Part shown: positions 9,456 through 17,345 of the stretch, piece by piece
Numbering within the stretch: position 1 is the stretch's first letter
Layout: each line of letters begins with the position of its first letter
From: Rhabdaerophilum sp. SD176
GTDB lineage: Bacteria; Pseudomonadota; Alphaproteobacteria; Rhizobiales; Beijerinckiaceae
Direction of reading: 5' to 3'
NCBI RefSeq assembly: GCF_030143245.1
Contig: NZ_JARJNS010000004.1
Coordinates: forward strand, 62,001 to 126,000
DNA length: 64,000 bases
Translations under genes and position numbers: made by a program
Notes under the pieces: generated by a model
The model's database searches: none
What the model was told of the DNA's origin: nothing
What the model saw: the letters and a program-made list of their open reading frames with translations, nothing else

Positions 9456-9666
9456 ACATTACCGTCATTTAATGCGCCCGACAGCTTTGGTTAAATCAGC
9501 GGGCGCTAAACCATAAGCGTGTCTCGCGGTGCGGTGTTTCGGTCAACCCCCGTCGCCCCCCGCTCCGGAATTCCACCGCGGGACCGCCCCTTCTCCCGGC
9601 TTGACGTGGCCGGCCCGAAATGGCGATGTGTACCCCGTCAATGCCGCTTCCGATCGAGTTCTCCCG

Positions 9667-10347
9667 ATGAAAATCCTGGTGGTCGAGGACGATGCTGAAG
9701 CCGGCCGCTATCTCACCCGCGCCCTCGGGGAATCCGGCCATGTGGCCGATCTCGCGATGGATGGCGAGGCCGGCCTCGAGATGGCCATGGCTGGCAGCTA
9801 CGATGTCCTGATCGTCGATCGCATGCTCCCGAAGCGCGACGGGCTCTCGCTCGTTATGGCCCTGCGGGCAGAGAAGCGTACGACGCCCGTTCTCATCCTT
9901 TCCGCGCTTGGCCAGGTCGATGACCGCGTGCTTGGCCTCCGGGCTGGCGGTGACGATTATCTGACCAAGCCCTATGCCTTCACCGAATGCCTCGCCCGGG
10001 TGGAAGCGCTTGCGCGCCGCCAGAACCCGCAGAGCGCGCAGCTCACCTATCGCGTCGGCGATCTCGAACTCGACCGGCTCGCCCATCGCGTCACCCGCGG
10101 CGGCGAGGAAATCCTGCTCCAGCCACGCGAATTCCGCCTGCTCGAATATCTGATGCGCCATGCCGGGCAGGTCGTGACACGGACCATGCTGCTCGAGAAT
10201 GTCTGGGACTACCATTTCGACCCCCAGACCAACGTGATCGACGTCCATATTTCCCGCCTCCGCGGCAAGATCGATCGCGGGCAGGGCGGCACGCTGCTTC
10301 ACACGGTCCGGGGCGCGGGCTACATGATCCGCGACAATGCCCGGTAG
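9667..10347 (+). CDS. OmpR-family response regulator
   Basis: A 226-residue response regulator with receiver residues D8/D9, Asp51 (IVDRMLPKRDG), Ser81 and Lys102 (LTKPY), then a winged-helix DNA-binding domain ending in TVRGAGYMI. The frame is open 46 codons further upstream, but the ATG at 9667 gives the standard MKILVVEDD start. Its stop overlaps the start of the partner kinase. In rhizobia a similar pair sits between degP and glnE downstream of cycHJKL; here it follows ccmH directly after a 211-base gap. No specific regulon can be assigned. Confidence 0.9.
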   Translation: MKILVVEDDAEAGRYLTRALGESGHVADLAMDGEAGLEMAMAGSYDVLIVDRMLPKRDGLSLVMALRAEKRTTPVLILSALGQVDDRVLGLRAGGDDYLTKPYAFTECLARVEALARRQNPQSAQLTYRVGDLELDRLAHRVTRGGEEILLQPREFRLLEYLMRHAGQVVTRTMLLENVWDYHFDPQTNVIDVHISRLRGKIDRGQGGTLLHTVRGAGYMIRDNAR

Positions 10348-11788
10348 GTTCGGGGCGTTCCGGCAGGCTTTCGGGCAGGTCATCCGCACCAGCGCGTTCA
10401 AGCTGTCCGCAGCGTATCTGCTGATCTTCATCATTTTCGCGGTCTTCGTTCTCGGCTATCTCTCCTGGACCAGCCGGCGGCTGCTGGATGACCAGATCAC
10501 CGCTACGATCGAGACCGAGATCAACGCGCTGGCCGAGCAATATCGCCAGGGTGGCGAGAGGCGGCTCATCACCGCCATCGAGCGGCGCAGCCGACAGAGC
10601 GGCAGCTTCATCTACCTGCTGGTTGACCGGCGGGGCGATTCCGTGACCGGCAATGCCCTGCTGCGCGTGCCCGCCCTCGACCAGAGCCCCGGCTGGATCG
10701 AGGTGAATTTCGGCGCGCCGGACGAGCCGGTCGAGGTCAATCGCCTCGCCAAGCTGCGGGTCTTCCTGTTGCCCAGCGGGTTCCGCCTGTTTGTCGGCCG
10801 CGATCTTGAGGACCGCGCGCGGTTGCAGGAAGTCATCCGCCGCGCCCGGCGCTGGACTGTCCTGCTGGTCCTGGTTCTGGGCGGTTTCGGCGCCTGGTTC
10901 GTGACCCGCCGGGTTCTCGCGCGCGTCGATGCCATCGCCGCTTCCAGCGCCCGCATCATGGATGGCAACCTGTCCGAACGCCTGCCCGTTACGAATGTCG
11001 ATGACGAATTCGACCGGCTGGCCACGCATCTCAACCAGATGCTCGACCGGATTGGCGAGTTGATGGCCGGTCTGCGCGAGCTTTCGGACAATGTCGCCCA
11101 TGATCTCCGCACCCCGCTGACGCGGCTGCGGAACGGGGCCGAGGAGGCTTTGCGCAAGGCCGGCACGCTGGAGGAAAGCCGCGAGGGCCTGCTGCGCGCC
11201 ATCGAGGAATCCGACCATCTCATCCGGATCTTTGATGCCCTGCTGATGATTGCCCGCGCCGAGACCGGCAATCTCGCCACCAGCCTGCAGGATCTCCGGC
11301 TGGATGATGCCCTGTCCGGCCTCGCGGAACTCTACGAGCCGTTGGCCGAGGAAGCGGGCCTGCCGCTCCGGGTTTCGATCGAACCGGGGCTGACCCTGCG
11401 CGCCAACCGTGAATTGCTCGGGCGGGCCGTGGCCAACCTGCTCGACAATGCGCTGAAATATGGCCAGCCGGTCGAGGCGGGGATAGGCCCGCCGCCGGAG
11501 ATCCGCCTTGTGGCCCGCCGGGCTGGCGAGGCGATCGAGATTATCGTGGCGGATCGCGGCGCCGGCATTCCCGAGGCCGATCGCGAGCGCGTGACCGAGC
11601 GCTTCGTCCGGCTCGATCGCAGCCGCGCCAAGCCGGGCTTCGGCCTCGGCCTGTCGCTGGTCAATGCGATTGCCCGCCTGCATGGCGGTGTCCTGCGGCT
11701 GGAAGATAACGCGCCGGGGTTGAAGGCTGTGATCTCGCTGCCGGCCGGGGTTGCACCGGCGGCACCGGATGCCCACAATCCGGCCTGA
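10337..11788 (+). CDS. HAMP-domain sensor histidine kinase
   Basis: A 483-residue membrane kinase and cognate partner of the overlapping regulator gene (11-base overlap). Two membrane segments (about 23-44 and 173-192) bound a periplasmic domain of about 130 residues, followed by HAMP and a dimerisation domain with His255 in DNVAHDLRTPLTRL. ATPase motifs are the N box (VANLLDNALKYG), G1 (DRGAGIP) and G2 (GFGLGLSLV). Architecture resembles the CusS/TctE group, but the signal is unknown. The final A of its TGA stop at 11788 is the first base of the glnE ATG, so translational coupling is likely. Confidence 0.9.
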   Translation: MPGRFGAFRQAFGQVIRTSAFKLSAAYLLIFIIFAVFVLGYLSWTSRRLLDDQITATIETEINALAEQYRQGGERRLITAIERRSRQSGSFIYLLVDRRGDSVTGNALLRVPALDQSPGWIEVNFGAPDEPVEVNRLAKLRVFLLPSGFRLFVGRDLEDRARLQEVIRRARRWTVLLVLVLGGFGAWFVTRRVLARVDAIAASSARIMDGNLSERLPVTNVDDEFDRLATHLNQMLDRIGELMAGLRELSDNVAHDLRTPLTRLRNGAEEALRKAGTLEESREGLLRAIEESDHLIRIFDALLMIARAETGNLATSLQDLRLDDALSGLAELYEPLAEEAGLPLRVSIEPGLTLRANRELLGRAVANLLDNALKYGQPVEAGIGPPPEIRLVARRAGEAIEIIVADRGAGIPEADRERVTERFVRLDRSRAKPGFGLGLSLVNAIARLHGGVLRLEDNAPGLKAVISLPAGVAPAAPDAHNPA

Positions 11789-14727
11789 TGAAAAAAGCGG
11801 CAACGCCCTCGGCTTCCCTCGCAGAGTCCTTTGTCCAGGTGCCGAAATCCGGCAAGGCCGGCCGACAGAAGCTGGCCGATCTGCTCGCCGAGGAAGACGC
11901 TGCCGGCCTTGTGCCTCTGACCCAGGCCCACCCGGTTGCCGCGAGCCTTCTGGCCGGCCTCGCCGAGGGCTCGCCCTATCTCTGGCGGCTGGTGCGGCGC
12001 TGGCCGGAATGGGTGCCGCCGCTGCTGGAGAAGTCTTTCGCGGAATCGCTGGCCGCCATTCTCGCCGAAACCCTTGCCGCAGGCGAGGAGGGCGAAGCGT
12101 CCGCGTCGATGCGCCGGCTGCGGCAGGCCAAGGCCCGGGCGGCACTGCTGATCGCGATGGCCGATCTCGGCAGTGTGATCGACACGGTGCGCGTAACGGA
12201 GGCCCTGTCCGATTTCGCCGATGCCAGCGTGCAGGCGGCCCTGCGCTTCGGCCTGCGCGAGGCGATGGCAATGCGCCGCTTCACGCCGGTGGATCCGGCC
12301 GCGCCGGAACGCGGTTTCGGCCTGTTTGTGCTGGCCCTCGGCAAGCATGGTGCGCGGGAGCTGAATTATTCCTCGGATATCGATCTCACGATCTTCTACG
12401 AGCCCGAGGCGCCGGGCATTGCCTCCGCTGCCGATCCGCAGGCCTTGGCCATCCAGCTGGTCAAGGGCATCGTCCGGCTGCTCAACGAGCGGACGGCCGA
12501 TGGCTATGTCCAGCGCGTCGATCTCCGGCTCCGGCCCGATCCCGGCCTGACACCCATCGCCATGCCGGTCCATGCCGCGCTCGGCTATTACGAGAGCGTC
12601 GGGCAGAACTGGGAGCGCGCGGCCAACATCAAGGCCCGCCCGATTGCCGGCGATATCGAGGCCGGCGGTGCTTTCCTGAAGGAGCTCGAGCCCTTCATCT
12701 GGCGGAAATATTTCGACTATGCCGCCATCGCCGATATCCACGCGATGAAGCGGCAGATTTACGCCGTCCGCGGCCATGACCAGATCACCGTGCCGGGCCA
12801 CGATCTCAAGGTCGGGCGCGGCGGCATCCGCGAGATCGAGTTTTTCGTCCAGACACAGCAGCTCGTCTATGGCGGCCGGCGGCCCTCCCTGCGCGGAGCC
12901 CGCACGCTCGACATGCTGGACGAACTGGCCCGCGAGGGCTGGGTCACGCCGGAAGCGGCCAGCGAGCTGGCTACCGCCTATCGCTTCCTGCGCGATCTCG
13001 AGCATCGGGTGCAGATGGTCAATGACGAGCAGACGCAGAAACTGCCGCGCGGCGATGAGGAACTCGCCAGCCTTGCGCGCCTCGCCGGGTTCACGCGCGG
13101 CGAGCTCGACAAGGCGCTGATCCGCCAGATGCGCATCGTCGAACGCCATTACGCCCGCCTTTTCGAGGCGGTGCCGGGCCTCGCCTCCGAGGCGGGCAGT
13201 CTCGTCTTTACCGGGGTCGAGGATGACCCGGAAACGCTGAACACCCTGCGCCGCCTCGGCTTCCAGCGGCCGGATATGGTGGCCGAGACCGTTCGCGGCT
13301 GGCATTTCGGCCGTCGCCCGGCCATCACCACGCCAAGGGCCCGCGAAATCGTGACGGAACTGGTGCCCGGCCTGCTCGAGGCTTTCGGCAAGTCCTCGGA
13401 CCCGGATGGCGCGCTGCTCGCCTTCGACAACGCACTCCAGCGCATGCCGGCGGTGGTGGAACTGTTCTCGATCCTCAAGAACAACGCCGATCTGCGCCGG
13501 CTCTTCGCCGAGATCCTCGGCTCGGCGCCGCGCCTGTCGGAGATCGTCGCGCAATCACCGCATGTGCTCGACGTGCTGGTTGATCCGGAATTCCTGCACG
13601 GTCTGACCATCGAGGCAACCCGGGCCCGCATCGCGCCGCGGCTCGACCGCGAGACCGACATGGAGCTTTTCCTCGAGCGGGCGCGCGAACTGGCCCGCGC
13701 CGAGCGTTTCCTGCTGGGCACGCGGGTCTTTTCGCGCGTGCTGCCGCTGGCCGAGGCCGGCCTGGCCCATACGGCGATCGCCGAGATCTTCGTGGATGTC
13801 GTGCTGAAGCGCGTCCGGTCGGAATTCGCGAAGACGCATGGCGTGATTCCCGGCGCCGAGATGATCCTCGTCGCCTATGGCAAGGCCGGCTCGCGCGAGA
13901 TGACCGCCAATTCCGATCTCGACCTCGTGGTCATCTACGAGGCACCCCCGGATGCTGTATCGGACGGGGCCCGCTCGCTGATGCCGTCGGAATACTTCGC
14001 CCGGCTGACGCAAAGGCTCGTCTCGGCGCTGTCGGCCCAGATGCGGACGGGCACTCTGTACGAGATCGATCTCCGCCTCCGCCCCTCCGGCCGCAAGGGC
14101 ACGGTTGCAACCTCGCTCAACGGCTTCCGTGAATACCAGGTGAGCGAAGCCGAGACCTGGGAGCGCATGGCGCTCTCCCGCGCCCGGCCGATGGCCGGGG
14201 ATTCCGCCCTGGGCCGGCGCTGGCGCGAGGAGGCGCAGGCCATCCTTGCCACTCCGCGGGAGGCAAAATCAGTGCTGGCCGAGGTTGCCGCGATGCGTGG
14301 GCTGATGGCGCAGGAAAAGCCGGGGCGCAACCGGTTCGACGTGAAGGATTGGCCGGGCGGGCTGGTCGATTGCGAATTCATCGCCCAGGCGATGGTTCTG
14401 GTCCATGCCGCGCGGCATCCCGCGCTGCTGGAAGGGGGCACGCTCGGCGCGCTTCAGTCGGCGGCCGAGGCGGGCCTGCTCGCGGCTGCCGATGCCGAGG
14501 CGCTGGTTGCGTCCTGGCGGCTGCAATCGGCCGTCACCCAGGCGACCCGGCTCTGCATTTCCGGCCCATTCGACGAGGCCGAGGCCAGCCCGGTCTTCAA
14601 GCGGCGGCTTGCCGCGTTGCTGGACAAGCCGGATTTCGCCTATCTCGTGGCGGAACTGGTCGATCTCCAGAAGCAGACCCGTCAGATCTTCGAGCGCCTC
14701 ATCGGCAAGGTGAAGCCGGGCGGTTGA
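11788..14727 (+). CDS. glnE: Glutamine synthetase adenylyltransferase/deadenylyltransferase
   Basis: A bifunctional enzyme that adds AMP to, or phosphorolytically removes it from, glutamine synthetase, tuning nitrogen assimilation under PII control. The 979-residue protein has the two expected nucleotidyltransferase domains: the N-terminal AMP-removing domain with NYSSDIDL (193-200) and the C-terminal AMP-adding domain with TANSDLDL (near 707). GlnE/GlnD-type helical regions follow each. Full length for the family. The start overlaps the kinase stop by one base, which puts glnE at the end of the two-component operon; whether that pair affects glnE beyond shared transcription is not known. It converges on the next kinase gene with only five bases between. 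Confidence 0.95.
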   Translation: MKKAATPSASLAESFVQVPKSGKAGRQKLADLLAEEDAAGLVPLTQAHPVAASLLAGLAEGSPYLWRLVRRWPEWVPPLLEKSFAESLAAILAETLAAGEEGEASASMRRLRQAKARAALLIAMADLGSVIDTVRVTEALSDFADASVQAALRFGLREAMAMRRFTPVDPAAPERGFGLFVLALGKHGARELNYSSDIDLTIFYEPEAPGIASAADPQALAIQLVKGIVRLLNERTADGYVQRVDLRLRPDPGLTPIAMPVHAALGYYESVGQNWERAANIKARPIAGDIEAGGAFLKELEPFIWRKYFDYAAIADIHAMKRQIYAVRGHDQITVPGHDLKVGRGGIREIEFFVQTQQLVYGGRRPSLRGARTLDMLDELAREGWVTPEAASELATAYRFLRDLEHRVQMVNDEQTQKLPRGDEELASLARLAGFTRGELDKALIRQMRIVERHYARLFEAVPGLASEAGSLVFTGVEDDPETLNTLRRLGFQRPDMVAETVRGWHFGRRPAITTPRAREIVTELVPGLLEAFGKSSDPDGALLAFDNALQRMPAVVELFSILKNNADLRRLFAEILGSAPRLSEIVAQSPHVLDVLVDPEFLHGLTIEATRARIAPRLDRETDMELFLERARELARAERFLLGTRVFSRVLPLAEAGLAHTAIAEIFVDVVLKRVRSEFAKTHGVIPGAEMILVAYGKAGSREMTANSDLDLVVIYEAPPDAVSDGARSLMPSEYFARLTQRLVSALSAQMRTGTLYEIDLRLRPSGRKGTVATSLNGFREYQVSEAETWERMALSRARPMAGDSALGRRWREEAQAILATPREAKSVLAEVAAMRGLMAQEKPGRNRFDVKDWPGGLVDCEFIAQAMVLVHAARHPALLEGGTLGALQSAAEAGLLAAADAEALVASWRLQSAVTQATRLCISGPFDEAEASPVFKRRLAALLDKPDFAYLVAELVDLQKQTRQIFERLIGKVKPGG

Positions 14728-14732
14728 AAGGC

Positions 14733-17045
14733 TCAGGCGCCGGCGGCACTCATCGGCAGCGAGAGCTGCACCGGTTCGAGCGAGACCGGCAGGTGGATCA
14801 GCACCAGCGAGCCGATCTGCGGCGCCGAGCGCAGGCGCATCGTCCCGCCATGCAGTTCCACCAGCGAGCGGGCAATCGCCACGCCGAGGCCGGAACCCTT
14901 GCAGCCATCATGGAGCATGCCGTCGATATGGCCGAACGGGTCGCCCATCGTCCCGAGATCGCCGGCAGAGAGCCCGCCGCCCGAATCGGCGACGAACAGG
15001 TTGATATGGTCGCCCGCCATGCGCGCCCGGACGGATACGCGGCCGCCGATCGGCGACAGCCGGATGCCGTTCCGCAGCAGATGGGCAAGGGCCTGCGAGA
15101 TGGCGGTCGCATCGACATGGATCAGCCGCTGGCCGGCCTTGTCCTCGAGTTCCGGTTCGATCTCGATCGTGATGTTCTTGGCCTCGGCCGCATCGCGGAC
15201 ATCATCCGCCGCCCGGGCCAGCAGGGCGCCCAGCGGCGTGGCAGACCGGTCCAGCGCCACGCGTCCGGCCTCGATCCGGGCCATGTCGAGAATATCGGAG
15301 ATCAGCGAGAGCAGGGTGATGCCGCTCAGCCGGATGTCGCGGGCATATTCGAGATAGCGGTCGGAGCCGCAGGGGCCGAACACCTCGCCCTCGATCATCT
15401 CGGCAAAGCCGATAATGTGGTTCAGCGGGGTGCGGATCTCGTGGTTCATGTTGGCCAGGAACTCGGCCTTGATCCGGTTGGCGCTGATCGCCTCGGCCTT
15501 CTGCTCGAGATAGCGGTCGGCCAGTTCCGCCAGCTGCGCCGCCTGTTTGCGGAACGCCTCGCGGGAATTGCCAAGATCGGTCACGGTGATGCGGAGCTGG
15601 CGCTCGTTTTCCATCAGCCGTTCCTCCTGGAGCTTGCGCGCGGTGATGTCGGTCCCGACGGAAACATAGCCGCCATCCCGTGTGTGCCGTTCACTGATCA
15701 GCAGCCAGCGGCCATCCTGGAACTGGGCCTCGTAGGCGCGGGTGCCAGTTTCCGGCTCGGTGCCGCGATCGATCTCGATCAGGACCCTCGGCTCGGATGC
15801 GGCGGCCATCAGCGTCTTGTACCCGGCACCGCGCTGGACCAGTTCCGGCGCGAGGCCATGGAAGGACTGGTATTTCGAGTTGCACATGACGAGACGGTTG
15901 TTCTCGTCCCAGAGCACGAAGGCCTCGGAGATGGATTCGATCGCATCGCGCAGCCGGGCATCGGCCCGATGGCTCTCCTCCTCGGCGACGCGCTCCTGCG
16001 TGACATCCATGACGATGCCGAGCAGCCGGGCGCTCTGGCCTGCCGGAGCAGGGTCGATCACCGCCCGCATCCGCAGGGCCACCCAGCCCTGGCTCTCGTG
16101 GCGCATCCGGAAGAGATAGTCGAACTCGCTGTGGCCGGCCCGCGCGCTGTCCTCGATCCGCTGGAAGAGATCATGGTCCTCCGGATGGAGCCGCGCCTCG
16201 ATCCCGGCCCGGTCGAGCAGGTCACGGTTCGTCAGGCCCAGCATCCGGTACATCGAATTCGACAGCGTCGGCGTGTCGTCGCCCAGCCGCCAGTCCCAGA
16301 GGCCGCAATGGCCATGTTCCAGCGCGTTCTCGAATTGCAGCCGGAGTTGCCGCGCCCGCGCCCGGGCCGTGTCGGTATGCTCGCGCTGGGCGTAGAAGAC
16401 GAGCGTGAAGGCAATCGTCACCGCGCCGAAGCTGAGCAGGATCCCGCCCAGCACGCCGGCATGGTGGCGCCACGTGCGGAGCTCGTCATCCACCGGCTGC
16501 AACGCCAGCACGTAGCCGCCGAACCCTGCCGGCTGGCGCAGGTAGACGCTGGCGAGATCCCCCGTATGCAGCGCCACGCGGAAGGCGCCGCCATGGCGGA
16601 GCTGCCCGGCGAACAGGCCGGGCTCGTGGAACAGTGCATCGACCGGAAGGGCGATCTCGCCGGGGGCGGCGTGGCCGCCGCGGATCACGCCGAGCATGTC
16701 GAGCAGGACGAAGCGGCGGCCGGGTTCATGGATCTCGGTCGGAAGGACAGGCAGGGAGAAGGTCGTCTCGCCGGTCTCGCGGCTCTGGCGGGACATTTCC
16801 GCCGCCAGGAAATGGGCCGCTACCGCCAGCGCATCCTCGCTCGAACGGAGCTGCGCATTCCGGCTGGAAGTGAACTGAAGCGTGATGCTGATTGCGGCAA
16901 CGGAGAGAAAGATCAGAACCAGGATCGGCACCGCGCGATCGAGCCGGGTTGGCCCCGAAATCGCCGGTGACAGACCGGATTTTCCGGCGACCTGTCCCTG
17001 TTTTTCGCGCAAACGAATAGCGCTGGCCGCGAATGATCGCACCAT
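14733..17045 (-). CDS. PAS-containing histidine kinase, PdhS/PleC/DivJ-like
   Basis: A 770-residue kinase. Two membrane segments (about 37-58 and 200-220) enclose a periplasmic region of about 140 residues; then come two PAS domains (about 240-365, with RLHPEDHDLFQR of the PAS-fold 3 type, and 370-490), a coiled coil and a dimerisation domain with His535 in NMNHEIRTPLNHIIGF. The following GPCGSDRYLEYARDI matches the PdhS/PleC/DivJ signature of alphaproteobacterial cell-cycle kinases that act on DivK/PleD. The ATPase domain is divergent: the N box reads LLRNGIRLSP and G1 reads DSGGGL, while G2 (GSGLGVAIA) is intact. The ATG at 17045 has GAGGGGG upstream; the open frame extends to 17147 but without support. 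No regulator gene is adjacent. Confidence 0.85.
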   Translation of the reverse strand: MVRSFAASAIRLREKQGQVAGKSGLSPAISGPTRLDRAVPILVLIFLSVAAISITLQFTSSRNAQLRSSEDALAVAAHFLAAEMSRQSRETGETTFSLPVLPTEIHEPGRRFVLLDMLGVIRGGHAAPGEIALPVDALFHEPGLFAGQLRHGGAFRVALHTGDLASVYLRQPAGFGGYVLALQPVDDELRTWRHHAGVLGGILLSFGAVTIAFTLVFYAQREHTDTARARARQLRLQFENALEHGHCGLWDWRLGDDTPTLSNSMYRMLGLTNRDLLDRAGIEARLHPEDHDLFQRIEDSARAGHSEFDYLFRMRHESQGWVALRMRAVIDPAPAGQSARLLGIVMDVTQERVAEEESHRADARLRDAIESISEAFVLWDENNRLVMCNSKYQSFHGLAPELVQRGAGYKTLMAAASEPRVLIEIDRGTEPETGTRAYEAQFQDGRWLLISERHTRDGGYVSVGTDITARKLQEERLMENERQLRITVTDLGNSREAFRKQAAQLAELADRYLEQKAEAISANRIKAEFLANMNHEIRTPLNHIIGFAEMIEGEVFGPCGSDRYLEYARDIRLSGITLLSLISDILDMARIEAGRVALDRSATPLGALLARAADDVRDAAEAKNITIEIEPELEDKAGQRLIHVDATAISQALAHLLRNGIRLSPIGGRVSVRARMAGDHINLFVADSGGGLSAGDLGTMGDPFGHIDGMLHDGCKGSGLGVAIARSLVELHGGTMRLRSAPQIGSLVLIHLPVSLEPVQLSLPMSAAGA

Positions 17046-17345
17046 GCTTGCCCCCTCGAAACATCCCCCAGATGAGCCGGGGAATGTGCCGCATCGCCCC
17101 GAATCACCCCTAGTAGAATCGCGGAGAATCGCGCTGGCAAGCGCCATTCTAAGAATTTGTTTACCATTTGGGGCTTGCGGGCCCGTGCTGACCGGATCAA
17201 AGGCAGCATATGCGAAGATGTTTTTAAAATATTCTTCTTATGTTCACTTCTGTTCTTGTTTATTTGTTTATATCAGACTTGACTGAAGCAGAGGCGCGAC
17301 CGTCGGGGTCCGCAGCCTCGACGTGTCGGACACGAGGAATGCACG
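17046..17345. other. AT-rich intergenic region upstream of the PAS kinase
   Basis: Three hundred bases without a credible gene, between the end of pepN and the kinase start. The middle (about 17140-17280) is clearly more AT-rich than its surroundings, with runs such as TTTTTAAAATATT, and probably holds the kinase promoter. A weak CGTGTC/GACACG repeat near 17322-17334 could form a short hairpin after pepN but has no T tract. No RNA gene was recognised. Confidence 0.5.

Noticed and set aside
9470-9520. CtrA site (TTAA-N7-TTAA) before the second response regulator
   Set aside because: TTTAA and GGTTAAA are present but about 20 bases apart, not seven.
11332-13554. 740-codon minus-strand frame opposite glnE and the kinase
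   Set aside because: Antisense shadow; the product is Arg/His/Gly/Ala-rich with no recognisable domain, while the plus strand encodes well-known proteins.
14349-16970. 873-codon plus-strand frame opposite the PAS kinase
   Set aside because: Antisense shadow with no domain; the minus-strand kinase has complete motifs.
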